Positions 6,970 through 17,383 are shown, counted from the first letter of the stretch. The stretch: DNA of 32,790 nucleotides from Rhodospirillales bacterium (GCA_028818855.1 JAPPMY010000161.1:1-32790), one strand, 5' to 3'. Numbers and translations are program-made. Notes: a model not told the origin generated them from the sequence alone.

Positions 6970-7398
6970 GCCGCCGGCATCGAACGGGCCGTCGATTTCG
7001 ACCGCGTTGAGGCTGGGCTTGGCCCATCCCTTGGTGCCCATGGGTCCGAACGCATAGTCGAAGCGACCCCTGATGGCCGCCAGCGTCTCGGGCGAGCCGT
7101 AAGCATCGAGCGCCCGCCCCATCTTGAAGTTGATCGAGCGCAGGTCGTCGATCCCGTGGACGTGATCGGCGTGGCCGTGGGTATAGAGCACGGCATCGAG
7201 GCGCGAGACCTCGGCATCGATCAGCTGCGCGTGCAGGTCCGGCGGCGTGTCGATCAGGAGCCGGGCGCCGCTCGATTCCACCAGCACGGAGACCCGGCGC
7301 CGACGGTTCCGGGGATCGGGCGAGCGGCACACCGTACAGTCGCAGCCGATCATCGGAACTCCGCTGGATGTGCCGCAACCCAGAACGGTTATTTTCAT
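6628..7398 (-). CDS. MBL-fold metallohydrolase (PhnP-like)
   Basis: A 256-residue metallo-beta-lactamase-fold protein resembling PhnP and related phosphodiesterases. Seen: the N-terminal GCGTSSGVP, a Cys cluster CDCTVC (residues 19-24) that could hold a structural metal, the metal-binding THGHADH (His74, His76, Asp78, His79), THAHLD near residue 201 and VPGHDG near 244. The ATG overlaps the tatD stop in an ATGA (7395-7398), so the two are translationally coupled. The last 342 bases are the intact counterpart of the broken copy at 5360-5706. The substrate is probably a phosphodiester, but this is not established for the operon-linked family. The coding end abuts AT-rich DNA, so its 3' third may be either native or imported. 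Confidence 0.9.
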   Translation of the reverse strand: MKITVLGCGTSSGVPMIGCDCTVCRSPDPRNRRRRVSVLVESSGARLLIDTPPDLHAQLIDAEVSRLDAVLYTHGHADHVHGIDDLRSINFKMGRALDAYGSPETLAAIRGRFDYAFGPMGTKGWAKPSLNAVEIDGPFDAGGVAILPFPQEHGRSITTGYRIGDMAYSTDVKALPRQAFAALEGVKLWIVDCLGYREHPTHAHLDLTLEWIARVRPRLAVLTHMSHQFDYETLRDALPDGVVPGHDGLTIETEQL

Positions 7399-8192
7399 TC
7401 CAATGTAGTCTTTTGTCGCACAGATTTCGAAAATACTCTGAAGAAATTATCGGTTGTCGCCCGGGCCAGCTCGGCCTCGTCCAGCCCCTTGATTTCGGCG
7501 AGTCGTACGGCGGTATGGACCACGTGCGCGGGCTCGTTGCGTCGGCCGCGGTGGGGCACCGGCGCAAGATAAGGCGCATCGGTCTCCACCAACAGCCGCT
7601 CCACAGGCACGTCGCGGGCGACCGCACGCACGTCCTCGGCCTTCTTGAAGGTCAGAATGCCCGAGAACGAAACATGAAACCCGATCTCCAGTGCCGTCTC
7701 GGCCACCGCGCGGCCCGCGCTGAAGCAGTGGATCACGCCGGGGAAGGCCCCCTTCCCTGCCTCCTCACGCAGGATTCGGCAGGTGTCCGCGTCGGCTGAC
7801 CGCGTGTGCACGATGAGCGGCAGCCCGGTCTCCCGCGCGGCCGAGATATGCTGGCGAAAGCTCGCTTCCTGCTGCGGCCTCGGGCTGTTGTCATAGTGGA
7901 AGTCGAGCCCAGTCTCGCCGATCCCGATGACCCTCGGATGCTCCGCCATGCGAACCAGGTGGTCGGCTGTAATCTCCGGCTCCTCGGCGACGTGGTGCGG
8001 ATGGATGCCGACCGAGCACCAGATTCTCTCATTGTTCTCGGCCAAGGCGCGGACTGCATCGAATTGCGTCACCCGCGTGCAGATCGTCTGCACCGTGCCG
8101 ACCCCCGCTTCGGCTGCGCGCGCGAGCACGCCGTCAAGATCGTCGCCGAAGTCGGGGAAGTCGAGATGGCAGTGGCTGTCGACCAGCATCAT
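7395..8192 (-). CDS. tatD: TatD-family metal-dependent hydrolase (DNase)
   Basis: A 265-residue TIM-barrel hydrolase of the TatD/YcfH family, for which Mg-dependent 3'-5' exonuclease activity on DNA/RNA has been shown in E. coli. Metal ligands are visible in order: HCH at residues 7-9 (DSHCHLD), Glu in GETGLDFHYD, His in VHTRSAD, His in IHCFSAG and Asp in ETDAPYLAP. Two ATG codons are adjacent (8192 and 8189); I use the first, 17 bases after the metG stop. No strong ribosome site is visible. The stop overlaps the MBL start. The metG-tatD-MBL order is a familiar conserved arrangement. Confidence 0.93.
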   Translation of the reverse strand: MMLVDSHCHLDFPDFGDDLDGVLARAAEAGVGTVQTICTRVTQFDAVRALAENNERIWCSVGIHPHHVAEEPEITADHLVRMAEHPRVIGIGETGLDFHYDNSPRPQQEASFRQHISAARETGLPLIVHTRSADADTCRILREEAGKGAFPGVIHCFSAGRAVAETALEIGFHVSFSGILTFKKAEDVRAVARDVPVERLLVETDAPYLAPVPHRGRRNEPAHVVHTAVRLAEIKGLDEAELARATTDNFFRVFSKSVRQKTTLE

Positions 8193-8208
8193 GCACCCGC
8201 AGAGAGTC

Positions 8209-9768
<1,560 letters not shown>

Positions 9769-9794
9769 GGACGTGTGACCTCCGGTCCCGCAGC

Positions 9795-10874
9795 TCAGGC
9801 CCGCGCGGCCTCCTGCAGCGCCGAAAACGCACCGATCAGGACCTGCCGGGGGTCGAGGTTGAGCCCGTCCGCGTCTGCGAACGAGCGGCCGAGGTTTTCC
9901 CACACGGCGACCCAGCGATCAAGCGCGGCTCCCTGCAGGAAGGCGGTGCACGCCCTTTCGCCCGGCACCACTTCCTCCATCGTCTGGAGTTCTCCCCGCG
10001 CCGATGCGCGGATCGAGCGGCCGAGCCACCAGAGGATCAGCTCGGAGAGGGTGCGCAGGCGGTCCACGCCGTCCCGGCCCGAGAGCCCGTCGGCAAGCTC
10101 GTGCAGCGGCCCTGCTTCGAGCGCGGGCAGGGTGCCGACCAGCCCGATAAGGCGGCGGTAGAGGACGACACCGCCCTGCTCGGCCAGCGCCGCGCCGCGG
10201 CCGGGGCTGCCCTCGGCGAGCAGACCCAGCATCCGGCGCTCTTCCCCAGGCAGAGCGGGCATGGCCTCTGTCAGCAGCCCGTCGAGCGCGGTCGCGGAGA
10301 GCGGCGACAGGGCGAGCACGCGGCAGCGCGAGCGCAGCGTCGCCGGCATTCGGCTCGGCGCATGGCTCACGAGGAGGAAGAGCACGCGGCCGGGCGGCTC
10401 CTCCAGACGCTTGAGCAGGGCGTTGGCGGCGTTCCGGTTCATCTCCTCGCCCGCATCGACGATGACCACGCGCCAGCCATCCTCGCCTGCCGTGAGCGAA
10501 AGGAAGGCGTTAGCCGTGCGCACGTCCTCCACCACGATCTCGGCGCGGAGCCGCCCACGCTCGCCGATGCCCCGTTCGATGACCGCAAGGTCGCTGTGGC
10601 CGCCGGCCGCGATTCGCCGGAAGACGGGATGATCGGGCGGCATGCCCAGCCCATCCTCGCCGCCCCCTTGGCCGCCATTCAGCGCGAATCGCGCGAATCG
10701 ATAGGCCAGCGTCGCCTTGCCGATGCCGCGCGGGCCCGCGATCAGCCAGGCATGCGCGAGCCTGCCGCTGTTCCACGCCTCCTTGAAGGTGTCGATGGCG
10801 CCGGTGTGCCCGACGAGATGTGGATTCTCGCGGGGTGCCGGCCAGGCGAAGGCCGCATCGGCGCTCTCAGCCAT
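9795..10874 (-). CDS. holB: DNA polymerase III subunit delta-prime
   Basis: Clamp-loader AAA+ subunit. The 359-residue protein has a P-loop GPRGIGKAT (Lys53), a Walker-B-like VVIVDAGEEMN, the sensor/SRC region with ALLKRLEEPPGRVLFLL and LRSRCR, and a helical C-terminal collar domain. The four-Cys zinc module of E. coli delta-prime is absent: the corresponding stretch (residues about 62-95) is Gly-rich and Cys-free. The ATG at 10874 overlaps the tmk stop by 8 bases, and the protein begins just before the conserved HLVGH block; upstream in-frame codons to 10949 lie inside tmk. Co-transcribed with tmk and metG. Confidence 0.93.
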   Translation of the reverse strand: MAESADAAFAWPAPRENPHLVGHTGAIDTFKEAWNSGRLAHAWLIAGPRGIGKATLAYRFARFALNGGQGGGEDGLGMPPDHPVFRRIAAGGHSDLAVIERGIGERGRLRAEIVVEDVRTANAFLSLTAGEDGWRVVIVDAGEEMNRNAANALLKRLEEPPGRVLFLLVSHAPSRMPATLRSRCRVLALSPLSATALDGLLTEAMPALPGEERRMLGLLAEGSPGRGAALAEQGGVVLYRRLIGLVGTLPALEAGPLHELADGLSGRDGVDRLRTLSELILWWLGRSIRASARGELQTMEEVVPGERACTAFLQGAALDRWVAVWENLGRSFADADGLNLDPRQVLIGAFSALQEAARA

Positions 10875-11505
10875 CGGACGGGACCGGGAGGCGCTGCGCC
10901 ACGATGTCCAGGATCTCTCGGCCCACCGTTTCGGGATCTGCCCGCGCATCCACCACGGCGAAGCGCCCCGGCTCAGCCCGGGCGCGAGCCAGGAAGCCCT
11001 CGCGTACCCGCGCGTGAAAGTCGCGGCCCATACGCTCGTAGCGGTTTGATCCGGCGCGCGCCTCGGCGCGCCTCAGCCCATCCGCCACCGGAATATCCAG
11101 CACCAGTGTGAGATCGGGCTCGAAGCCCCCGAGAGAGAGCGTGCTGATGCGCTCCAGGACATCGAGATCGGCGCCCTGGCCATAGCCCTGGTAGACGATC
11201 ATCGAATCCACGAAGCGGTCCGAAATGACCCAGAGCCCTTGCTCCAGCGCCGGCTCGATCGTGTGCAACAGGTGATCCCGCCGCGCAGCGGCGTGGAGCA
11301 TGGCCTCGGCCAGCGGCTCCCAGCGTTCGACGGAACCGGACACGAGGAGGTGGCGAATTTCCTCGGCACCGGGAGAACCGCCGGGCTCGCGGGTCAGAAG
11401 CGTTCCCATGCCCCGAGCGTCCAGCGCCTCGCTCAGCCGGGCGGCCTGAAGGGTCTTGCCCGCGCCGTCGCCGCCTTCCAGCGTGATGAAACGTCCGCGC
11501 GTCAT
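10867..11505 (-). CDS. tmk: Thymidylate kinase
   Basis: Phosphorylates dTMP to dTDP. The product has 212 residues, the usual length. It has the P-loop GGDGAGKT (residues 11-18) right after ITLE, the DR(F/Y) motif with conserved partners (ISDRFVDSMIVYQGYGQG), LVLDIPVADGLRRAEARAG in the lid region and a C-terminal VDARADPETV. The ATG at 11505 starts 15 bases after the dacA stop. The end overlaps holB by 8 bases, a common tmk-holB coupling. Confidence 0.96.
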   Translation of the reverse strand: MTRGRFITLEGGDGAGKTLQAARLSEALDARGMGTLLTREPGGSPGAEEIRHLLVSGSVERWEPLAEAMLHAAARRDHLLHTIEPALEQGLWVISDRFVDSMIVYQGYGQGADLDVLERISTLSLGGFEPDLTLVLDIPVADGLRRAEARAGSNRYERMGRDFHARVREGFLARARAEPGRFAVVDARADPETVGREILDIVAQRLPVPSDG

Positions 11506-11520
11506 GCGGCGGCGTTGTGC

Positions 11521-12711
11521 CTACCCGCCCCGGCCCCAGATCAGCGCATCGATCGCGGCCCCGATCCTCCCGAAGCCGGAGAGGCTGTCCACCGTCGCCC
11601 CGGCGACCAACGGCCATTCGCGCGTCTCCACGTTCGGCGCGCTCACCACAAGCTTGGCGACCCGTGTCCCCCTTTCGACCGGGGCCGCGACCGGGCCGTC
11701 GGCAACGACCTTCACGACCATCCCCTTGCGGGACTTGCGCGGCATCATCAGCACGACGTCGCTCTCCACGACGAGCGGCAGCGCGTCGGCCTCGCCGAGC
11801 CAGACCTCGAACTCGTCGACCACCTCGCCTGCGCGGAACAGGACGTAGCTCTTGAACGCGCGGAATCCGTAGGCGAGCAGGCGTTCCGTTTCCCGCGCCC
11901 TGACGTCCACGCCGTTGATCCCGTTCACGACCAGCACCAGGCGCTGCTCGCCACGCTTGGCCGATGCCGCAAGGCCATGACCCGAGGCCTGCGTGTATCC
12001 CGTCTTGAGTCCGTCCGCTCCGTCAAATCGGTAAAGCAGTGGATTGCGATTGCCCTGCTTGATGCCGTTGTAGGTGTAGCTCTTCTCGGCAAACAGCGGG
12101 TAGTACTCGGGGAAGTCCCGGATGATGCGCCGGCACAACTCGGCCAGGTCGCGCGCCGTGGTCAAGTGCTCGGGGTCCGGCCAGCCGGTGGAGTTGGTGA
12201 AGTAACTGTCGTCGAGGCCCATTTCGGCGGCCTTTTCGTTCATCAGGTCAGCGAACGCGGCCTCCGATCCGGCCAGGCCCTCGGCGATCACGATGCTGGC
12301 GTCGTTGCCTGACTGCACGACGATTCCCCGCACCAGCTCGCCCACCGTCACCTTCGTATTAACCTCAAGAAACATCCGTGACCCTTTCATGCGCCACGCT
12401 TTCTTGCTTACCGTAAAGGTGTCCTCCATGGTGAGCTGGCCGTCCGCCAGGTGCTCGAAAACGATATAGAGCGTCATGATCTTGCTCATGGACGCCGGAT
12501 ACATCAGCTCGTCGGCATTCTTCTCGGCCAGCACCATGCCGGTCCCGGCATCCATCAGGATGAACTGCTGCGCTTCGGTATCCACCGCAGCGGCCGGCCG
12601 AGGCTGCGAGGCGGCGACGAAGGCGGTGCCTATGCAGAGGCAGAGCGCACAGTAGAGAGCGGCAAGCCCGAAACGTCGGCTTGCTGGCGGAACTGCTCGT
12701 CGATGGGCCAT
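11521..12711 (-). CDS. dacA: D-alanyl-D-alanine carboxypeptidase (PBP5/6-like)
   Basis: Periplasmic low-molecular-weight penicillin-binding protein that trims the terminal D-Ala from peptidoglycan pentapeptides. The 396-residue precursor has a Sec signal peptide (hydrophobic run at about 14-36, cleavage likely near AAA-V at 40-43), the SxxK motif S74-M-S-K77, SxN at S134-G-N136 and KTG at 236-238, then a beta-rich C-terminal domain (about 290-380). The ATG at 12711 has AGGAG about 11 bases upstream. A C-terminal amphipathic anchor is not obvious. Neighbours rlpA and mltB also act on peptidoglycan. Confidence 0.95.
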   Translation of the reverse strand: MAHRRAVPPASRRFGLAALYCALCLCIGTAFVAASQPRPAAAVDTEAQQFILMDAGTGMVLAEKNADELMYPASMSKIMTLYIVFEHLADGQLTMEDTFTVSKKAWRMKGSRMFLEVNTKVTVGELVRGIVVQSGNDASIVIAEGLAGSEAAFADLMNEKAAEMGLDDSYFTNSTGWPDPEHLTTARDLAELCRRIIRDFPEYYPLFAEKSYTYNGIKQGNRNPLLYRFDGADGLKTGYTQASGHGLAASAKRGEQRLVLVVNGINGVDVRARETERLLAYGFRAFKSYVLFRAGEVVDEFEVWLGEADALPLVVESDVVLMMPRKSRKGMVVKVVADGPVAAPVERGTRVAKLVVSAPNVETREWPLVAGATVDSLSGFGRIGAAIDALIWGRGG

Positions 12712-12796
12712 CTCGTTCCAGCTCCTCCGCGTCGCATCGTCGCGACCGGCAAGGTGTACACCCTCGCCGGGGGGGTGGCCAAGCGTCAGGGTGACT

Positions 12797-13753
12797 CTAG
12801 CGGTAACCCGCTGCGATGATGTACGATTCCGTGAGCCCGGCGCGATTGAGCTGGGCGAGAATGATGGCCGCCTCGTCGTCGGTGTCGACCGGGCCGATGC
12901 GGACCGCGTAGACCATGCGACCGTCGCGCCGCTCCGGCTCCACGGCGACGGTGCCGAGTGAGCGCACGATGGCCCCCAGACGGTCGGCGTCGTCCCGCGC
13001 CTCGAGCACTGCAGCTTCGACCAGAAGGCCGCGAGACGGGCTGCCGCCTGTCACCGTGCCATTGTTCTTCGCCGGAGGCGCACGTGCGGCCGCCGTCCGT
13101 ACCGGCTTGACCGGCGGCAAAGCGACACCAGCGGCCGAAGACGCCACCTGGCGAGGCGTGGTGGTCTCTGAAGGCGTGCCGTTGGCCAGAAGGATCTTGG
13201 GCGAATCCGCGGGCCACGGCACGTCGGGCTCGAGCTGATCCAGGCCGAGATACTCGACCCGGACCTCGGCCAGGCCCTTTCGATAGAAGCCGAGAAGCTG
13301 TGCGGCACGGCGGGAGACGTCGATGACCCGTCCGTCGACAAAGGGCCCGCGGTCGTTCACGCGCAGCACCAACTGCCGCCCGTTCTCCAGGTTGGTGACG
13401 CGCACGCGGCTGGGCAGGGGCAACGTCGGATGGGCGGCGGTGACATCGTTCATGTCGTAGCGCTCGCCGTTCGCCGTTGGCCGGCCGTGGAACGGGTGTC
13501 CGTACCAGGAGGCGACCCCGGTCCGGTCGTAGTTGGAATCGTAGCTCGGGAAGTACCAGACGTGATCGATCTCGTAAGGCTGGCCGAGCTTGTACCCCTC
13601 CTCCTCTGCCGGCGCAGGCAGGGGCTCCGTCTCCTGCGGCGTCTCGAGATTCAGCTTCTTGACGACGTGGAGGGCGAGCTTCACCTCGCTGCAGCCGGCG
13701 AGCGCGAACAGGCCGAGTGCAAGCCAAGTGAGGAAGAGCGGTTTCCACGTCAT
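12797..13753 (-). CDS. rlpA: RlpA-like septal lytic transglycosylase lipoprotein with SPOR domain
   Basis: A 318-residue outer-membrane lipoprotein. The signal sequence ends in the lipobox LAGC with the lipidated Cys21. A double-psi beta-barrel follows (ASWYGHPFHGRPTANGERYD to about residue 170) with the catalytic pair seen in Pseudomonas RlpA conserved: His108 in TAAHPTLP and Asp134 in RVNDRGPF. A Pro/Ala-rich linker leads to a C-terminal SPOR domain (about 243-315) that binds denuded septal glycan. The ATG at 13753 (MTWKPLFL) was chosen because it gives the lipoprotein signal; upstream in-frame codons to 13951 lie within mltB. It follows mltB by 19 bases. Confidence 0.94.
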   Translation of the reverse strand: MTWKPLFLTWLALGLFALAGCSEVKLALHVVKKLNLETPQETEPLPAPAEEEGYKLGQPYEIDHVWYFPSYDSNYDRTGVASWYGHPFHGRPTANGERYDMNDVTAAHPTLPLPSRVRVTNLENGRQLVLRVNDRGPFVDGRVIDVSRRAAQLLGFYRKGLAEVRVEYLGLDQLEPDVPWPADSPKILLANGTPSETTTPRQVASSAAGVALPPVKPVRTAAARAPPAKNNGTVTGGSPSRGLLVEAAVLEARDDADRLGAIVRSLGTVAVEPERRDGRMVYAVRIGPVDTDDEAAIILAQLNRAGLTESYIIAAGYR

Positions 13754-13772
13754 CGGCCGGGGCGGCCGACCG

Positions 13773-14783
13773 TCACCGCCTTCCAATCCCGTCGGCGAGC
13801 AAACCGACAGATGTTGCAAAGTAGAACGATCGGTTCCACCGCATGATCGTCCGGTAGTTGTTGTAGACGAGGAAGACAGGCCCCCCTTCTCCACCGGGCA
13901 AGACCACCGAGCCGCTGATGTCGGCTTGCGGCAAGTCGCTGCCATCCGCACGGCGAAGACCCAGGGCCTGCCATTCGGCGAGGGTCTTCTTCACCTCCAG
14001 CCCGGCGAGTGCATGATCGAAGCCCGACGGCAGCGCCACACGTCGCCCCCAGGTCTCGCCGGCGCGCCAACCGGCTTGCGCGAGATAGTTGGCCGCAGAG
14101 GCGAAGACATCGCCCTGCGTGCCCCAGATGTCGCGTTTGCCGTCGCCGTCATGGTCCACGGCGTAGTTCACGAAGCTCGACGGCATGAACTGGCTTTGCC
14201 CCATCGCGCCGGCCCAGCTTCCCATCATGGCGTCAGACGTGATGTGGCCGTCCTCCAGGATCCTGAGCGCGTGCAGCAATTCCTGGTGAAAATAGGCGCT
14301 CCGCCTGCCGTCGTAGGCGAGCGTGGCGAGGGAGGCGATTACCGGGAAGCCGCCGAGATACTGGCCGAAGTTCGTCTCGATGCCCCAGAGCGCGACGATG
14401 AAGCGTGGCGGCACGCCGTACGTCCGGCCGATCGGCTCGAGCAGCTCACGGTGTTCAGCGAGCAGCTTCCGCCCCTTCTCCACCCGTGATTCAGGCACCA
14501 CGCGCTCGACGTATTGGTCGAAAGTCAGTGTGACTTCGGGCTGGGAACGGTCCAGTTCGATCACGCGCGGAATGGGCTCGACGTCCGCGAAAGCAGTATC
14601 GAAAATCTTCGCGCTAATCCCGAGTTCCAACGCCTCGCTACGCACGCCTTCGCGCCACTCTGCGAAGCTTTCGGCGCCCTCTTCCTGCGCCACTGCGCCA
14701 CCCATCAGCAGCGCACCGAGGAGCGCTGCACCTGTCGCCATGCTCGCGGGCTTTACCCCGATTCGCCATTTGCGCCGCTTCAT
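13773..14783 (-). CDS. mltB: MltB-family lytic murein transglycosylase
   Basis: A 336-residue periplasmic enzyme that cleaves the MurNAc-GlcNAc bond with 1,6-anhydro formation. Signal peptide at residues 1-32 (KRRKWRIGVK, then a hydrophobic run to GGAVAQ). SLT_2 domain with the catalytic Glu136 in ALWGIETNFG, plus SWAGAMGQSQFMPSSF and the VDHDGDGKRDIW Ca-binding-like loop typical of the family. There is no lipobox, so it is a soluble periplasmic form, and no C-terminal peptidoglycan-binding domain. The ATG at 14783 was preferred to a GTG at 14801. First gene of the mltB-rlpA-dacA-tmk-holB-metG-tatD run. Confidence 0.93.
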   Translation of the reverse strand: MKRRKWRIGVKPASMATGAALLGALLMGGAVAQEEGAESFAEWREGVRSEALELGISAKIFDTAFADVEPIPRVIELDRSQPEVTLTFDQYVERVVPESRVEKGRKLLAEHRELLEPIGRTYGVPPRFIVALWGIETNFGQYLGGFPVIASLATLAYDGRRSAYFHQELLHALRILEDGHITSDAMMGSWAGAMGQSQFMPSSFVNYAVDHDGDGKRDIWGTQGDVFASAANYLAQAGWRAGETWGRRVALPSGFDHALAGLEVKKTLAEWQALGLRRADGSDLPQADISGSVVLPGGEGGPVFLVYNNYRTIMRWNRSFYFATSVGLLADGIGRR

Positions 14784-14857
14784 GGCGGGCCCGTATGACA
14801 CGCCGGCTATCGTCGCGCCAACCCCCTAATTTGTTTCGGCGCCATTCAAGTGTCGGT

Positions 14858-14892
14858 GACCGAGGCTCGGTCCGGCCTCTCCGGATGGAGGC
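14858..14892 (-). terminator. Tandem hairpins after the 2-hydroxyacid dehydrogenase gene
   Basis: Directly after the TAA stop (14895-14893) are GAGGC/GCCTC arms (14888-14892 with 14875-14879) and then GACCGAG/CTCGGTC arms (14858-14864 with 14866-14872). There is no U-run, so this is at best a weak or Rho-assisted terminator separating the gene from mltB. Confidence 0.3.
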
Positions 14893-15858
14893 TTATTCGA
14901 GAGCTTCAGGATTGATTACAAAGGAAGAATCCAGTCGCCCATCCAGCGCATCGAGCACGTTTTGCGCACACCGGGTCGCCATGCGAACAAAAGCACCGCG
15001 GGACGAGCCGCCCATGTGCGGCATGAGCAATGTGGACGGATGGCGCAATAGCGGATCGTCGAGTCGCGGCGGTTCTTCGTCGAATACGTCGAGGCCTGCG
15101 CCGGCCAGGTGTCCCGCTTCAAGCGCCTCGTGGAGAGCTTCTCCGTCCACAATCGGGCCACGCGCCGCGTTGACGAAGATCGTGCCCGGTTTCATCGAGT
15201 TGAGCACCGTCCGATCGATTAGGTGCCGCGTTTCATCGTTCAGCGGCACATGCACGCTCACGTAGTCCGCCCTCGGTAATGCCTCGGCGAGACTTGCGAC
15301 TGGCGTGCAGCCCGCATCGACAATGTCCTGCTGCGGAATGTAGGGATCGCAACATTCGACCGACATTTCGAAGGCGCGGCAGCGCGCCGCAACGCGCCGG
15401 CCGATGCGACCGAAGCCGATAATCAGCACGGTGCGTCCATAGAGCTCCAGGTGGTCGGCGGCCTCGCGCACGAGAAAATCGCCTTGCCGCACCGATTCGT
15501 CGTAGTGCCGGCTCCTCTTGGCCAATGCCAGCATGAAATAGAGGGTGAGCTCGGCGACCGTGACGGCATTGGCATCGCCCACCGTGGCAACCGGGATCTT
15601 CATCGCCGTCGCCGTCGCCAGGTCGATGTTGTCGCAGCCGACGCCGTGCCGCGCGATCACCTTGAGCCGGGTCGACGCCGCGAGCGCTTCGGTGCCGAGG
15701 GGCAGATAGCGCAGGATGAGGCCATCTGCGTCCGCTATCTCCCGGCGGAGCCTCTCGTCATCGTCCCGCGCCACCTCGCAGACTTCCAGGTCCGCGCGGC
15801 CTGCGAGAAGATCCAGTCCCGCCTCGTCGATGGCATCGTGTATGATTACTCTTGGCAT
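14893..15858 (-). CDS. D-isomer 2-hydroxyacid dehydrogenase (phosphoglycerate dehydrogenase-like)
   Basis: NAD(P)-dependent oxidoreductase of the SerA/GhrB superfamily, 321 residues. The Rossmann motif is GFGRIG (148-153) with the dinucleotide-preference region ECCDPY. The catalytic Arg233 is in NAARGPIVDGEAL, the Glu near 262 in FDEEPP and His281 in MPHMGGSS. It lacks the ACT regulatory domain of long SerA, so it is more likely a hydroxypyruvate/glyoxylate reductase or a dehydrogenase of another 2-hydroxyacid. Divergent from the aminotransferase (80 bases between starts), which suggests a shared control region and perhaps linked amino-acid/keto-acid use. Confidence 0.9.
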   Translation of the reverse strand: MPRVIIHDAIDEAGLDLLAGRADLEVCEVARDDDERLRREIADADGLILRYLPLGTEALAASTRLKVIARHGVGCDNIDLATATAMKIPVATVGDANAVTVAELTLYFMLALAKRSRHYDESVRQGDFLVREAADHLELYGRTVLIIGFGRIGRRVAARCRAFEMSVECCDPYIPQQDIVDAGCTPVASLAEALPRADYVSVHVPLNDETRHLIDRTVLNSMKPGTIFVNAARGPIVDGEALHEALEAGHLAGAGLDVFDEEPPRLDDPLLRHPSTLLMPHMGGSSRGAFVRMATRCAQNVLDALDGRLDSSFVINPEALE

Positions 15859-15938
15859 GGTGGCCCCGCTGCTCGCGCTCGAACGCCGCGGTCAGCGGAG
15901 CTTGCCGGCACCAACTCAACGGTACGAGGTCCCGAGCG

Positions 15939-17342
15939 ATGGCGCTGAACTCCCCCGAGGCGCGCGATCTTGCGCATCATCTTCATTCCTTCACTCACCT
16001 TCCCAGCCTGGAGCGGGACGGTCCGCTCGTGCTGGAGCGAGGCGAAGGTATCTACGTCCATGACACTCATGGCAAGCGCTATCTGGAGAGCGTGTCGGGA
16101 CTGTGGAACGTCGTCGCCGGTTTCAGCGAGCCCCGGCTGGTCCAGGCGGCCCACGAGGCGATGGCGCAGATGCCCGCTTACCACACCTTCTTCGGGCGCA
16201 CCGCGCTTCCTCCGGTCGTGCTCGCCGAGAAGCTGGTGGAGATCGCGCCGATGGACGTGGCGAGGGTCTACTTCGTCAACTCGGGGTCGGAGGCCAACGA
16301 TACGACGGTCAAGATGCTGTGGATGATGGCGCGAGGTGCGGGCGAGCCCGAGCGGCGCAAGCTCATCTCGCGCTACATGGCCTATCACGGCACGACCGTC
16401 GCCTCCTGCAGCCTCAACGGAAAGCCCTATATCAACGCCTTCGGGCTGCCGCTGCCGGAGGTGATCTACGCCGAAGCGCCGCACCACTGGCGGAACGCCC
16501 ATCCGGGCGAGAGCGAGGAGGCCTACGCCGACCGCCTCGCTGGCGAGCTGGAAAGCTTGATCGAGGCCGAGGGGCCGGAGACCATCGCCGGCTTCTTTGC
16601 CGAGCCCGTGATGGGCGCGGGCGGTGCCGTGCCGCCGCCTGCTGGCTACTTCCCGAAGATCCAGGCGGTTCTCAACCGCCACGGCATCCCCATGGTCGCC
16701 GACGAGGTGGTCACCGGACTGGGGCGCACCGGGAACCTCTGGGGCGCCCAGACCTACGAGTTCACGCCGGACATCGTCGTGACGTCGAAGGCGCTCACCT
16801 CGGGCTATATGCCGATGGGGGCGGTGTTGCTCTCGCCGGAGATGGACCGCCGGCTGCGCATCGCTGCCGAGGCATACGACGAGTTTCCCCACGGCTTCAC
16901 CACCGGGGGCAGCCCGGCCGCAGCGGCGGTTGCGCTGGAGGCGATTGCCCTCATCACGGAGCCCGGCGGTCTGTTGGACAACGTGAAAGCCGTTGCCCCC
17001 ACCCTCAAGGCGGCGCTCGAGGGCTTCGAGAGCCATCCGCTCGTGGGAGAGGTACGGCATGTCGGTCTCCTCGGCGCGCTCGAGATCGTTGCCGACAAGG
17101 GGTCCAAGCGTCCCTTCGCGCCGGAGCACGAGATCGGCGAGCGCATCGTGCAGGCGGCCTACGCCCGCGGCCTCATCACGCGGCCCATCGGCGATGCAGT
17201 CATTGTCGCCCCGCCCTTCTCGATCACGGCGGAGCAGATCGGCGAGCTGATGGAGTCCCTAGGAGCGGTGCTTGACGAGATCACCGACACCGCCACCCGC
17301 GAAAGCATGGGGCCGGTCCCCCTCGCCGCCTCGGCCGAGTAG
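15939..17342 (+). CDS. Class-III (omega) aminotransferase
   Basis: PLP-dependent aminotransferase, 467 residues. Seen: ESVSGLWNVVAGFSEPRLVQAA near the N-terminus, YHTFFGRT, VYFVNSGSEANDTTVKM for phosphate binding, YMAYHGTTVASCSLNG, the acidic pair in VADEVVTGLGRTG, and the Schiff-base lysine K284 in TSKALTSGYMPMGAV. The style matches omega-amino acid or putrescine/beta-alanine:pyruvate transaminases rather than acetylornithine or GABA enzymes; the exact amine donor cannot be told. The ATG at 15939 (MALNSPEARD) is preceded by GAGG about ten bases upstream; the frame is open further upstream to 15852 but overlaps the divergent gene. Confidence 0.9.
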   Translation: MALNSPEARDLAHHLHSFTHLPSLERDGPLVLERGEGIYVHDTHGKRYLESVSGLWNVVAGFSEPRLVQAAHEAMAQMPAYHTFFGRTALPPVVLAEKLVEIAPMDVARVYFVNSGSEANDTTVKMLWMMARGAGEPERRKLISRYMAYHGTTVASCSLNGKPYINAFGLPLPEVIYAEAPHHWRNAHPGESEEAYADRLAGELESLIEAEGPETIAGFFAEPVMGAGGAVPPPAGYFPKIQAVLNRHGIPMVADEVVTGLGRTGNLWGAQTYEFTPDIVVTSKALTSGYMPMGAVLLSPEMDRRLRIAAEAYDEFPHGFTTGGSPAAAAVALEAIALITEPGGLLDNVKAVAPTLKAALEGFESHPLVGEVRHVGLLGALEIVADKGSKRPFAPEHEIGERIVQAAYARGLITRPIGDAVIVAPPFSITAEQIGELMESLGAVLDEITDTATRESMGPVPLAASAE

Positions 17343-17349
17343 CGATTTA

Positions 17350-17383
17350 ATGCCGGCGGTGCCGTCATCGGCACCGCCGGCAT
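17350..17383 (+). terminator. Strong hairpin terminator after the aminotransferase gene
   Basis: A perfect 15-bp inverted repeat, ATGCCGGCGGTGCCG (17350-17364) and CGGCACCGCCGGCAT (17369-17383), with a TCAT loop, begins 8 bases after the TAG stop. It is followed by ATATTT rather than a long T-run. The minus-strand reading also gives an A/T-rich tail, so it may serve the convergent acyl-CoA synthetase gene too. Confidence 0.75.

Noticed and set aside
12753..12762. GGTGTACACC palindrome upstream of dacA
   Set aside because: A lone 10-base palindrome with no second copy nearby and no known matching operator; not enough to call a regulatory site.
15846..17129. A 427-codon minus-strand frame opposite the aminotransferase
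   Set aside because: Antisense shadow; low-complexity Gly/Arg/His sequence with no family features.
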